A stretch of 64,000 bases of DNA from Hirudinaria manillensis (taxonomy: Eukaryota > Annelida > Clitellata > Hirudinida > Hirudinidae): the NCBI GenBank assembly GCA_034509925.1, contig CM067531.1, forward strand, positions 10,882,319-10,946,318, read 5' to 3'. Shown one piece after another: positions 12,001-31,797 of this stretch. Each line of letters opens with the position of its first letter. Position 1 is the first letter of the stretch. The translations under genes and the position numbers were made by a program. The notes under the pieces were generated by a model, which searched no databases, was not told where the DNA came from, and saw nothing but the letters and a program-made list of their open reading frames with translations.

Positions 12001-14941
12001 AAATTTAGATTTTCCAATCGTTTAAGATGTTGTTGTGGTGCAAATATTACATAATTTTGTGCAAATAAATTTTTCATATAGCTGTGGCAGCCTAGTAACG
12101 AGATCATTAGGTAACTTACGAAGAACTTTGAGAGTCACTTTAAACCAATCCTGACCAGCTTTGTTACTTGCGTTACATTGATATGTTCCGGCATCTTTCA
12201 GAGTGGTGGTATGGATTATCAAGGAGTTGACTCCTTTTTCATTGACAACCACGGAATAATTTCTGCTAGTAGTGATGAGCTGGCCATCCTTGATCCACGT
12301 GACATCTGGATTTGGTTTCCCTGCCACTATGGCATCGAATCGCGCTCCTCTGCCTTCTGCTACCTCAAGATCTTTTGATACGGCTCGAAAATATGGCTTC
12401 ATGCATTGTTCTCCAGCGATTCTACATTACACAAATTGAAATAGCTGTTAAATATAATCATAATCATACTGGAATAGGTAAAGACGTTGAGTGATGAATT
12501 GCAATAAACTAAAAATGTGCCCCTTACCCTGTCATTGGAGGCGTTGAGGTTTGAATGTGCATCATGTTGGAGAAGCTACCGCTGAGACTACCGTGCAAAG
12601 GTGATGGAAGAATCACCTTGAAATCATCCAGCGAGAGATCAGAGCCTTGACCAGACAAACTCATGAAATCCGAGGAGACTGCATAATGCGAACATCACTG
12701 AGTATCGCTAAATAAAGGAACTTTGGTACGATTTTCCAGTAAAGAAAGTAATGTAATAGAGTTATTAACGATTATTATGTAAGCTTCAACTGTTTATCAC
12801 GCACGCCAGAGCAGAAAGAGGGACTATTTCCAGTTTACTCTGGAGTCGGTGGCCTAGTGATTAGGTTATGACTCAGCCGAGCTGTTCGGGGCTTTCGGTT
12901 TGGTATGGATTCGTTTTTACAAATTCAATTATTTAGAGAATGAGTGTGGCTGAGTGGTTTTAACTAAGTTTCATTAAAGTAAAATCCTCACCATGAACAG
13001 TAAGATCAGCAGAACATTGATCTGATCCTTGAGAATTTTGAATCACGCAGGTGAACCTTCCAGCATCCTCCTTGAAAATTTCCGGAATTTCCAAGAAATA
13101 AAGGTCGAGGAATGAATCTTCTTTGGAAATTTTGAAGTCTGGAGAGTTTAATATTTCCACCCCTTCCCTAAACCATCTCACTTCAGGTTCTGGATTTCCA
13201 ACGGCTCGAATTTCAAATCGAACCGAATCGCCTTCGTAGGCCTCCAAAGGTGACAGTTTAGAAAGAAATTTCGGAGAAACTGAATGAAATGAAATTACAC
13301 TGTTATTAATATTTTATATGATGTTATTAATTTTAAAACTCGGATGAAGAATCACATTTTGCAACTCCTCCGCTGCTTCCGGGAGATTCCAGAGAAGACA
13401 GGGATTCCCTCTTTTCGTTCGAGTTCAATGAAACGGATGAATAATTAGTGGTTGCTGGAGAGAGGAAAGATCTTGGAGTGGGATGATTGGACACATGGTC
13501 GAGAAATGCCGAACAAAGGACCTCCCCCAAAGGGTTCTTTGCTACAAAAGTGTACGTGCCAAGATGCTGGGGACCCACGTTCGAAATATTCAGTTGGTAG
13601 GTTGAGCCACTTTTTTTGGTCGAGATGCTTTTCTGATCAATTTCTAAATGACCTTCGTTGAACAACCACATCACCTGGGGACAATTTGTTTACTTTATTC
13701 GTTAGTTTCTTAATTAAAGTAATCTTTAGTAACCGGCCTAAAGCGAACGAGAAATTCAACAAACCACTGGTTCTGGATTTGCAATTACTTCAACTTCGAA
13801 GGTGCACGGTAAGCCAAACTTCTGTACTTTATCTCTGAACGGTTTCGTTATTTTGGGAGATGAATTGTCATCGCTTTGGCCCTGTGACAAATAGAGCCAA
13901 TTCATACGATGTACTTCCATGAAAAATAAAGTTGTTTGTAATTATTTTATTAAAATTTCATCAATTGAGCTTAAGATTTGTTTTAGATTTGTTTACTAAT
14001 CGTAACACAATTTAATTTCATAAAATCTTTCATGATCTTTGTTTATTTACTTCTGTAAATATTAAAAACAAACTTTGCATTTACCTTACTATATTCTGTT
14101 CCTATTCGCCTAATGAGCTTGATTCTCTTCCGATCCAATTTTTCTTTGACGTCTGTGAAAGCAGAATTAAGAAGCTTTCTCCATTCGAAAACATCATCTT
14201 CTTCGCCGCTGTTCAAAGCTGTTATGAAGTCGTTTTGCAGACCCTGCAGAGGATGCAAGTTTAATAGCGATGTTATAAACTAACAACCAAGCGATATTAT
14301 CAGCTAACAATCAATATTATCATTATGATAAATGCTGTGATCCATGGACATTCAAGATATAAAACTTTATACTTCTAAATCAATCCATAATGCTCTGAAA
14401 TTCATTATTAAATTTTCATCGTTTCATCTAAAAGTTCGCCTTAGGAATCAGCAGCAACACAGCATCCTTGCCGACTCTTTTTCGAAATGAATTCATGTTC
14501 TTATCTCTTAATTAACTTTTTTTTTATCTAAAGTTTCGACAGATGCTAAAGTATTCTGGAAAAAACTAATAAATGCATAGAAACAGATCTATATCAATCG
14601 GCAGCAATTTACTGACATTCAATTTAGCAATGATGCTTTCGTGATCCTGCAACATTTTCGTTGCTTCCAAAACATCCGAACCGTGGTCGTTGAGATTTGG
14701 CTTAATGTTCCCCAAAGTTATTTGGAAATTGAGGTCGCTCTGCAATATTTTCACTTCTGTACTGCTAGAGAATCATTCTGAATATTTAAAAAAATTATGT
14801 GGAATGTGAACCAACCAAAGCGATTTTCAGTTCCAATTCGCAGTTGCCTGCTTTCAACGAAATATTTTCTTGGTCGGAGACATTGAGTTGTCTCGCGAGC
14901 GATCTCAACTTTTCCGGCGTGACTTTGTCGATCTTACCCAT
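1..14941 (-). CDS. Titin/kettin-like giant Ig-domain protein (5' part, 3' end outside window)
   Basis: Probable sarcomeric or cytoskeletal scaffold. Proposed minus-strand exons, N to C: 14941-14812, 14756-14617, 14555-14517, 14243-14085, 13881-13768, 13674-13356, 13279-12992, 12678-12528, 12421-12120, 11823-11551, 11190-10864, 10769-10068, 9937-9805, 9762-9545, 9467-9069, 9006-7645, 7233-559, 159-1. Phases match at every junction, giving about 3,960 codons. The start is the ATG opening MGKIDKVTPEKLRSLARQL. Residues 1-156 are helical and charged. Nine Ig domains follow, each with the Trp (VTWYVND, VTWIKDG, VRWFREG) and the D-x-G-x-Y/F-x-C signature, separated by linkers; one linker (11551-11823) is basic and repeats HSEER. 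Then come a FSETV-repeat exon and the ~380-residue repeat exon. No kinase or Fn3 domain lies in the window, so titin, kettin or a lineage-specific relative remain possible. The small exon 14517-14555 and the 13356 donor are the weakest calls. Confidence 0.85.
1130..5590 (-). repeat. Four tandem coding repeats of ~380 residues inside the 6.7-kb titin-like exon
   Basis: Four head-to-tail copies lie at about 5590-4448, 4447-3300, 3299-2161 and 2160-1130, in protein order. The same landmark (aaccaattctg) occurs at 4710, 3573, 2424 and 1287, so the spacings are 1137, 1149 and 1137 bp, all multiples of three; the longer unit carries a four-residue insertion (SLYQVLNESQVN against SLYENQVN). Shared blocks include KRITPTYIET, LDKYTLNGERIPHLEFKPIT, RQPSFI and ITHAQTQNWFKQRSASP. 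Copies differ mainly by scattered substitutions, and the last copy diverges at its C-terminal end. The pattern indicates recent tandem duplication with frame kept. I do not recognise the unit as a named domain; it is rich in Glu, Lys, Ser and Thr but is not a PEVK segment. Confidence 0.95.
7645..9006 (-). repeat. FSETV repeat exon of the titin-like gene
   Basis: This 454-codon exon carries five or six degenerate ~50-residue units with the core F-S-E-T-[VI]-x-[IV]-D followed by acidic and hydrophobic residues, for example FSETVSIDRSDQ, FSETISIDSRDS, FSETVAIDTSEV, FSETVMIDKTES and FSETVTVDQTED. Several units also share GIKMEAEIIL. The exon ends with an Ig domain (PKRVTWYRNE, then DSGYYTCVATN). 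The repeats resemble an elastic or docking linker; the function is unknown. Confidence 0.8.
12843..12925 (+). repeat. Degenerate tRNA-like (SINE-type) sequence in a titin-like intron
   Basis: The stretch ggtggcctagtgattagg matches an A-box (TGGCnnAGTGG type) and is followed about 45 bases later by a decayed B-box-like ggtttggtatggattc. It lies in the intron between exons 12678-12528 and 13279-12992. It is probably a fossil tRNA-derived SINE and not a functional tRNA, because no complete cloverleaf can be drawn by eye. Confidence 0.35.
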
Positions 14942-17900
14942 TATTTTAAACGTTCATAGAGATTAGCGAGGTGATATTTAGACTTCCTTTCCAGCAAAAT
15001 TTGTTCGAGTTAATTAATCTTGAAAACGTGTTATTTTCAGAACAAAATATATTGACGCAAAACGTGAAAAACTTAAGAACTTTAAACGTTACTAAATTCT
15101 ATATTTTCTACATTAAGCCGTGCACCTTTGAAAGTTTTGTGGCAAACCACTTTTCTTCTCATCCCCAGTTACTGCCTGGAAGCATCTAAATATATTTTCC
15201 TGCTGACTGCTGCATGGAAAACCAATGAATTTCTATTGCTAGCCCACTTTCCACGCAAATATCTCTGCAGCTACATTTCATTACGCATCCAAGTTCTGGT
15301 TGAAAAATGAATGGAATTTCTTAATTCCGTCCGAACGTGAAAAACTGAACTCGTATTCTTAAATATCTTTAAATTAACAACTCTCTTCTTAAATATTTGA
15401 ATCTCGAGAAAGTTTGCCAGCAGCAAGATGGCGCACTTTTTAAGTCGTGTTTACAAAACAGCTTTCTGGGGGAGTAGTGTTATTAATGACTATGAAGACT
15501 AGCTAGGCATCTTCCACAAAACATTTACGCAATGCATAAAATGATTTATAGAAAAGAAATGCAATCATATTCATCGTTGTTAATACCTGTTCAAGATTCG
15601 ATGTGTCTCGTCAAAAAAAATCAAAATGGAAAAACCAAAGAAATGAAATTATATTATAATGTTTTATTCTGATTCTTAGCTGATTTTTTAGCCTTTTCTA
15701 AAACATAAATGGACCAGAGAAGCATCACTCGTCTTCATATTGTGTCAGAAAGTTGTTTTCGGTGGAATCAACACCAGGACAAAGAACTGGCATGTTTAGG
15801 AACACTAAACTCCAGACAATAGTTGATTTGCGACGAAAAAAATTAGTCATTGTTTTAGCTCGAATCGAATGAAATCAAATCTCCGTCAACTCCTCCAACC
15901 TTTGACAAAAACTGGAAAATTCTCAATGCCTATCACCTTGCCATCTATTTGAACCCCCCTCTCCCATTTTCTTCAAATAAATTTAATCTTAAACTGTAGA
16001 AAATGATGTCTGAGAGATCCTGTGAGGGTTGGACATTTACGTGTCCCATGCAGTTTTATTCACTCCAAAAAAACTGATAATGAAAACTCTCCAGTATTGA
16101 ATGTGTTGCATTTTAAAATGAAATAAACAACGTTATGGTTTTTGAATCTCTTTCAAAGTCGCTGCGTTAACATTTTAAAATATACACTAGAGCGAGGTAA
16201 GGTTATGGCGTTTCAATTAAGTGTCGAACTCCTTATTGATGTTTTTATAAACGATTATGTTTATTAAAACAACGATATCCTAAATAGAACAAGGAAAAAA
16301 TGTATTAAAGATTCAATAATCATCTAACCGATGACATTTTCAGTTATGATTTCTAAAAATTTAAATGTTATCAGCACGCTAAAACGCGAACAGCTCTCTA
16401 TTTCATTACGTAACTTAATATGTTTCGCGTGTTTAATGAGGTGAATAAGAAAGGAAATTAAGATGATAAAAAGTTTGAAAAAGTTAACCTGCGAAGGCAG
16501 ACTAAAGAAACGCCAGTCTACAACACTGAAGGAGAGGTCATTACCGAGGCTCGCAAATTTTATTGGAGACGGAACACACTTTGCTTTAAAATTTCTCGAA
16601 ATCACTGACGGGTTGTTACCTTTATTTAATTTTATAGAAATGCTTCAGGAAAGTTAATGAATAGTTAATTTAGTAAAGAGTCTCCTACAGATTTAAATGA
16701 GATAATGAAACCATTAAGTTGTGATAGATGAATTAAGTAGCACTAAGAAAACGTGGTTATGGTAAATAAATCTAAGAATTCACATAGATCTGCCCCATCC
16801 ACTACAAATGATCATGTTGACTAAACTTGCTGACTCATGGTTACGAAGCTTATATTCAAATAAGTAATTCTGAAGTAAAAAAAGCTAATCAATTCCCCAC
16901 GTCCAACCCAGCCAAGTTTCACACGACCCTGACGATCTTCACCACGGAAAATTACACCAAGCAGTTCAGTTGCCCTGAAGCCCTTTTCAGATATGTGCCA
17001 CTTTAATAATTTTCCTTTGCATTATTACATCAGTATGTTTCTTAAGACCATTCCACACCTCTTTCCAAGCTGAACCTTGAAAGCCATCTTGATTTTTTCA
17101 CTTTATTTTGCCCTATATTATTTTTCTCCTACATCTGACTCGTTTCATTCTAATTTTAATTGACTAGATGTGGGCTTATGGCCATTAGAATGTCTTGACA
17201 TCCTTTCAGATAATTGCACAGTGAAAATATTTGTATGAAATAAAAAAAATATCCTAGGCCCAGAAGCCTTGATTCACAAAATATTTAGGAACCAAAGAGT
17301 TACTTTAGGTAATAATAAATAATGACGCAAGTGGCCAAACAGGTAATGGCATGAAGCCCTTGTGTCATATTTGAGGCCTGGTCTTTGTTACCCTGCTGAG
17401 TCACTGCACAAATAGGAATCAGTTAAGAAGTGCCTGTGCATAGCTTCGGGGCACAAAAAGGTGCTCAAAAGACTGGATAAAATACAAATATAACAAATAA
17501 TCTCGAGAGTGTTTGGAACGAGGTTTGCAGACTTCCAGGAATATCAACTGAGTTTACTGGCTTCTCCACATTCTGAGAAGATTCAACTAGAGTTAATTGT
17601 AAATATAACATCCAGCTCAAAGTGATCAGAGATTACTTTAAAAAATTTGAGTTATAAGTCTTGCAGCGATAATGTCAGCATTGTATTAAATCAAAATTCT
17701 TTGAAAAGCAGGACTGCTTTGACCAATTACAACTTGCAAGCCATAAAGATTGATATCAACTCTGTTCAAGTGTCCATTACAATGTGAATTTTAAAATTCA
17801 TGACTTACCATAGTTCTCAACATCACAGGACTGGACCCAAGCCAAAAGAATTGTCTTGAGGTTAAGGTTTCAAACTAGATGCCTGAAGGCTACAAACACA

Positions 17901-18267
17901 AATTTTATAAGTTTAAACATTCTTGTGACAATACTTTGCATCCAAGCCATTCGTCACAAGAGTTCAATTAAATTGTCAGAAGTATGGGTCATTTACATCA
18001 AGGCTGCAAACTATTTTTAACTTGTAATTTACTATATTGTGAAATGTTATGGATCTTCCAAGAATTGTTTTGTAATATCAGCTGAGGACAATTACAACTA
18101 AGGTGTCCTAAATTCTCATCTCATTCATAAACAGTCAAAAGACAACAAACATTGATTAATGAACCATTAATAAAAATTTCTGGTTAAAATATTGGTGATC
18201 AAATTTGGCAAGAACTGAATATTAAGTTTATCAAAAATCGTAAAAATGATGTCTAATTTATTGCTAT
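14942..18267. other. Intergenic DNA between the titin-like gene and LSM10
   Basis: The 3.3 kb is AT-rich. The only frames are short (under 100 codons) and lack homology or sensible splice context. It should hold the titin-like 5'UTR and promoter close to 14942 and the LSM10 3' flank close to 18267. A YY1-like caagatggcgcac sits near 15425. Apart from the SINE-like sequence listed separately I see nothing else in it. Confidence 0.6.
17331..17490 (+). repeat. tRNA-derived SINE-like element
   Basis: The A-box-like tggccaaacaggtaatggc is followed by gtcatatttgaggcctggtc, which matches a decayed GGTTCGAnnCC B-box. After it comes a gttaccctgctgagtcactgc-type stretch like the tRNA-unrelated body of many animal SINEs. 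The order and spacing fit a tRNA-derived SINE head. The ends and target-site duplications were not resolved. Confidence 0.45.
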
Positions 18268-18687
18268 CTATTGTAAGTTCAGCTTTCTCTTCATATCTTC
18301 AACGTGTTTATCTATTTTCATTTTTCGCCTTTCTTTTAGTTCTGATGTTGTGAGCCTCTTGGGTTTTGATGCTTTTTCATTGTAGGTTTCTTTTCGTTTA
18401 AAAATATCTATTTCCCTTTCAATCGTTTTCGTAATATCAACATCTGGAGGAATGTGAACGTATCTAACATTGTTGCCTTTGACGTAAAATCTTTCATATT
18501 CTGATTGGCGTCCGCGCGCATTGGTGTACATCACGTCTTTAATGTCAATACTCATATATTCATCAACGCTTTCAATTTCTCCGAATAGTTTATCTTCATT
18601 TCTCAGTTCCACTGTTGTTCTATGACCAATTAGGCCATGAATCAAACAAACCAAAGTGTTTTGAATGCTTCGCTCGCTTTGTCTCAT
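18268..18687 (-). CDS. LSM10: LSM10, U7 snRNP Sm-like protein
   Basis: Single-exon gene of 139 codons. LSM10 replaces an Sm subunit in the heptameric ring of the U7 snRNP, which cleaves the 3' end of replication-dependent histone pre-mRNAs in the nucleus. The Sm1 motif spans about residues 16-55 (HGLIGHRTTVELRNEDKLFG, then DEYMSIDI), and the Sm2 motif is the diagnostic FYVKGNNVRYVHIPPDVDIT at about residues 68-87, closely matching LSM10 and not the canonical SmD1 tail. The C-terminal ~40 residues are Lys/Glu-rich and make the protein slightly longer than the vertebrate form (about 123 residues, from memory). The start is the first ATG, opening MRQSERSIQN. An AATAAA on the minus strand lies directly after the stop near 18258, implying a very short 3'UTR. 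The gene is divergent from HECTD2. Confidence 0.9.
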   Translation of the reverse strand: MRQSERSIQNTLVCLIHGLIGHRTTVELRNEDKLFGEIESVDEYMSIDIKDVMYTNARGRQSEYERFYVKGNNVRYVHIPPDVDITKTIEREIDIFKRKETYNEKASKPKRLTTSELKERRKMKIDKHVEDMKRKLNLQ

Positions 18688-19312
18688 AACAGCAAACTCT
18701 CAACCAATTGCGACACAAAATAGAAATCGCAGCTTGTTGTTGATATAACTTGTAATGGCAATACACTCGCAAATATTAAAATAATTTAATTTAAAATGTA
18801 CTCTTAAATTAAAACATTTTAAATTAAAAATTTAATAATTAACAAAATTAATAAAATTTTAAGCTTCTTAGTGGTGCAGGCTGGGTTGCGAACACGGAGG
18901 GAGTTCTTAAAGAACCATTCAGTCCACCCTGCCAGAGCATCGAAAATCGACCATGATTCAGAAAATAATCTTGTCAGTAAACATGCTAAATACATTATTT
19001 TTGATCGTAATTGATTAATCATAATTAGCATGTTACTTCCATAAAGCGCCTACCTCCTTAAATAGGCGCCAACACAGCCTGCTCACATGGTTACTGCAGC
19101 GGGATGCTTGGCAAAGGTGGGTGAAAATCGATTGAACGCAAAAAGGGCTCGCTGAAATAACTTCCACATTTCTCTGGGAAATGGATAAATATCTGATGGT
19201 GATTCCCCTTTGAAGATAATATTCAAGAAATATTATTCTCAGCTTGCACTGCCATCTTTGATTTAATTTGGAATTGTGAGTTTGCATCTGAGGGTCCATA
19301 TTGAAAGTCGTC
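18688..19312. promoter_or_regulatory. Divergent intergenic region LSM10/HECTD2
   Basis: About 625 bp separate the two start codons, so this region probably contains both promoters. A tgcactgccatcttt motif, similar to an inverted YY1 site, lies about 60 bp upstream of the HECTD2 ATG. On the minus strand near 18880-18960 there is a weak tRNA-like arrangement (tggcagggtgg, then gtgttcgcaaccc). No TATA box is obvious. Confidence 0.4.
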
Positions 19313-27626
<8,314 letters not shown>

Positions 27627-28046
27627 TGTAATATGATTATATGATTGACATATTATAAATTATATATTATAAACTCATTTCGTGATCTTCATGCTCATGT
27701 ACATTGATCCGTGGTAAATCTCACTAAAACTCAGAATCTTGAATACAATTTTCCTGATGCGAATGAACTCGGTAAGCAAACACTTATCCATCCATATTTT
27801 TTTTTTTGCATTTTGTAATTTGATGCCTTTTTTTCAACTTTAATTTTTCTTCAATAAAAGACAAAAGTCATTGATTTGCGTTAAATATTTACAATTATCC
27901 AACAACGACGACGGATGTTCGTCACGAAGTTTTGTTTGGACAAATTGCTTGCGAATCCTTCTAAGCCGTGTGTGGTTTTACATCCTGAAAAGAGCTTTTG
28001 AAATATCACCTTCGACTTCTGCAAACGATGCTTTGTTGTTAATTTC
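27627..28046. other. Convergent 3' region between HECTD2 and LC3
   Basis: This 420-bp stretch holds both 3'UTRs. A plus-strand AATAAA at 27853-27858 is a plausible HECTD2 polyadenylation signal about 230 bases after the stop. No coding signal is seen. Confidence 0.6.
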
Positions 28047-30114
28047 CTAATTTCCGAAAGCATTTTGGGAGGCGTAGGTGATGTACAGGAATCCATCCTT
28101 GTCCTTTTCCTTCTTGTAAATTTCCTTCAAAGTGCTTCGCATCGATGCAACTGTCCTTTTGTTGATTATGAGAAAGAATGAATGACCTGAAGGTACCGCT
28201 AGTCTGTCTCTGAGGAGTTTAAATAATTTATAAAAATATTTTAATAATTATGTCTGACAAATAGGTAATGAGCATTCAGTGATTAACTTATGAAAATGTA
28301 CTTTCGTTATCGCCACATGACTCATACTGTCATTTGTTCTTGCTCGAATTGACAAAACTGTGTTAGTGGTCCTATTTAGCCCTTCAGTTTGTAAAATAAT
28401 AAATAATAATAAAAAAAAATAAAAAAATAGCAGCAAGTTTTCTAAACCTGAACACTGCCATGAACTGAGCAATAGTCATGTCGTAGGGAAGAAGGAACTT
28501 GGATTTATCCAATTCGGGAAGTTGATCTTCACGCTCACTTCTCTCCAGAATTACCTGGTTGAATAACATTAGTTTTATTAACCAACGCCCATGTCGGCCA
28601 TCACTGAACATATTAACAGTTAAACAAAACAAAACAAATAATTCACCAATCAAATATTAAAGATTATTACTATTAATATAAATATCATCATCGTCATTAT
28701 TATTATTGCTGTTTGCGAAAACTGTTTACTAACATTCAAGTAAGAGTATATAAAATGTACTCAAACCTTATAAAACTCCGCAATTACTTTCTAAATAAGC
28801 ATTGGTCGACCAATTAGCGGGATTTAAATCTCTTATGGCCAGTCATTGAACCGATTGATGTTACCAAATTTCCTTATTTTGCTTCAGTTTTCCTTTTGAG
28901 TGACTTACTAAATGCATGGATTTATGTGATTCATCACCTGAGTACAACAGGTGCTGCGTGAAATGTGACGTCAATTGCAGTTGTTACTAAAGGTTAGGCC
29001 GATAAATAAATAATAATATAAATAATAACAATAATACTAATAATAACAGTACGATAATAATATAATAAATACATTTATTAAAATAAACATTAATTATGGA
29101 ATTAAACTGAATAATCTTTCAATTAATGCCGATGAAACATGGCGGCTTTAAGGTTCAATTTAATTGATTTACGTATTTATTTATTCATTTGAAAAGTTTC
29201 ATTAAAGAAAGCCAAAACTAAATGATTACAAACACAAAGAGACTGAAACCGACCGGTATTTTGTTCGGGTATTTTTCCTCGATGTCCAGCACTTCTTGGA
29301 CTCTCTCGTCTGTAAAGTTTTAACAATAGGTGTGTAAAGCAACAACAAATACTTGTAAAGAAAATAATTTTATATCATAATTATTGAATAATTTACAAAC
29401 AATGAATACCTCGATAACAGTGATAATGAAAATGACTATAATGATGACCACCGTGATAATGAAAATGTGATGGTGAATATAATTGCGGTGATATTAAAAA
29501 TGTTCTGATGTTCTGATGATGGTGATGATGATGATGATGTGACAATGCTGAATACAATAAATACTTATGCCAAGAATAAAATATCAGTACAAATATTTAA
29601 TCGAAATATCGACAAAATAGTTTTGCTATCACGTTAAGAATTTATGATTGAGTTGGTTATGATGTAAAATGGGTTCCAACAACTTGATGTCAAAATCTTC
29701 AGAGGACCCTGTTTATGATCTCTAAAGGGGTATTTCCACAATGGACATGGCTGGTGCGACGGACGCTTATGAAGACCGCAAATTAACAGTAATGCAATAA
29801 GCTAATAATATGTTATTTTTCTGAAAATTTAATAAATATACTGAAAGAGGGTAACACTAATTTCGTCATTTTGTTAACAAATAGTCATTAAAATCGTAAC
29901 ACGTGGAGGCATTCGTATTCAACATGGTGGAGGGACCTAATTTGTCACGCTCTGATTTAAATGCGTCCAAAGGATGCTACGTCATCCATAGATACTTTTT
30001 AATGTAATTTTACTTCACAAATGTTCATTGAAACTTTTCCTTACCAAATGTTTTCTTACTTTGGAACGAATCTCTTCTAGAAATGGACTTTTTAACTTCA
30101 TTCGATTCTGACAT
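28047..30114 (-). CDS. MAP1LC3: LC3/Atg8-family ubiquitin-like autophagy modifier
   Basis: Four exons on the minus strand: 30114-30045, 29309-29254, 28554-28448 and 28203-28047, totalling 390 nt (129 aa plus stop). After C-terminal processing, LC3 is conjugated to phosphatidylethanolamine on autophagosome membranes and recruits cargo receptors. Family marks: RVQEVLDIEEKYPNKIP, then VILERSEREDQLPELDKSKF, SFFLIINKR and DKDGFLYITYASQNAFGN. The Gly in AFGN is the expected ATG4 cleavage point, leaving one residue to remove. The first exon encodes an extended basic, Ser-rich N-terminus (MSESNEVKKSISRRDSFQSK), longer than GABARAP and in keeping with the LC3 branch, possibly LC3C-like. The start is the only ATG in frame. 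All phases agree. The gene converges with HECTD2. Confidence 0.93.
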
Positions 30115-30618
30115 CCGAATTATGGAAGTAAATTAGATCCTTCAAAGCACGAACTGTTTAATATTTTACAATTTAAGATCCCATAACAAGCTCTTCATTG
30201 GCCTCTAGTTGTAATCACATAAATGTTCAGCATATCAACGCATGCGACAAAGGTTGTAAGTTTCCTATTGAAAGCACAGGAAATCCAATTTCAATATAAA
30301 CGTTACAACGAAGAAAGAAAGTGCAAACTAAACATAGCAAGTCCTATATCCTAATAATCAATCGAGATTCTACTGTCAACATCTGAACACTTGTGCGCAT
30401 CGAGCTTTATATTACATTCTCCTGGGAAACTCATAACTCGATGGTGTTCGCAAACAATTGCGCCCAATAAACGGCTTTGGAGATGTTTCGATGATAATAC
30501 TGGAAATAAATTTATGATTAAAAAATAATATCAATAATTACCGTAAACATGGTTAGACGGAAGACTAATTTTACGAAGTAAAAATTTTACTTAGTTACAA
30601 GTAAAGAGTACGTTTATT

Positions 30619-31034
30619 CCAATACTGCCAGTGAAGCCCTAAAAACAGGCGGAAGAGTAGTCTGAATTGGGTTGTGGCACGTGAAGCCACCTCGCGAATC
30701 GAACTGTCGATGCTGGTCATGGCGCAGTTCCAACCCTCACACGTGGCCATAGCATCACCTCTGTTACGAGGATCTCGCACCATTGGCCACGTTGGGGAAC
30801 AGTTACTGGTTGCGCCACCCCCCGCTAGGTTACGAGGGCCCCCTTCTAGGGGGTACAGGACCCTGCTCTCAGACCTTCCCAAGGACACCTTGGACATCGA
30901 GTGCCCGTACGTTGCCCCTTATCACGAGCATTACCGCCCATAAGTGTAGCCTCATCGTTAGCTTTTATATTGACTGATAACATCTTACGCCAGACGAGGT
31001 GTTTTTGAAATATAATCTCAAATAGGAAAACATA
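30619..31034. repeat. GC-rich dispersed repeat, copy 1
   Basis: About 415 bp, clearly more GC-rich than its surroundings. It runs from ccaatactgccagtgaagcc to aaatataatctcaaatagg and includes gggttgtggcacgtgaagcc and ttctagggggtacaggaccc. A near-identical direct copy lies 1.16 kb downstream. Both strands carry open frames of 80-100 codons, but neither is recognisable. I cannot classify the element; it may be a non-autonomous transposon. Confidence 0.85.
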
Positions 31035-31670
31035 ACGTTGTAGCGATGTCGTGTTGGTTCAAAGAGTACTTTTTGTTAAATTTCGAGTCAACCAGTGCAA
31101 AAGGCATTTGTTGTTTGTGAATCGAACAAAGAGAAATAAGAAATTACACATGTCGTAGGTTATAGCTATATTTAAGGTCATCATTTAAAGAGTATTTCAG
31201 GAACTTGTAGTGTTACTTTCGATGCAATGAATTATGTTTTCGTATTATCACATTCGAGTTCAAATTTCTCGCTAGATAAAAATATCAACAAAATTTTAAT
31301 GGTTCTTCAAATATGGTCGTTAAAAAGTTTATAGAGGAAGAATACCGAGCTTTTAAACCGACAGTTTTCAGTTGTTGAAATCAATTTCTGTGGAGTTCGC
31401 AATTAATTTATTTTTTATTAAATGTTTTCAAGTCATCTAAAGGCATTCCAAAGAAGTTATTTTAAAATGCATAAATGTTTTGGCCCGATAGTGTAGTTGT
31501 AATTAGTAACGTTTATAATTCACGTCATTAACCCAGACACTTATTTAATTAAATCCTTAACAAAAAAAATAATTTTAGTCATAAAGTATTACAAAGTGTG
31601 TAACCCTTGAAACGGGCAAAAATATACGAATATTCATTAAGTAGATTCCAGTCGTTGTTCAAAGCAAGTA

Positions 31671-31797
31671 TTGCAGCAAGTTACTTCTACTTCAACACTT
31701 TTTAGTTACAAGTAAAATTACTTATTTTTTTCGTACATCGTTACAAGTACGACAGCAGTACATATATGTTGCAGCGAGTTACTTTTACTTCAATACT
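31671..31797. repeat. Short segment with hAT-like terminal motifs and internal direct repeats
   Basis: Two direct copies of gcagcRagttacttYtactt lie about 100 bp apart (31671 and 31770), with an inverted-sense agttacaagtaaaattactt between them. Read on the minus strand, the right edge begins CAGTATTGAAGTAAAAGTAAC, which recalls the CAGTGTTGG-AAAGTAAC termini of hAT DNA transposons. A related cagtattgg-type edge abuts copy 1 near 30620. The family assignment is tentative. Confidence 0.4.

Noticed and set aside
16324-16657. Overlapping frames on both strands between the titin-like gene and LSM10
   Set aside because: Short, without homology or conserved motifs; typical chance frames in AT-rich DNA.
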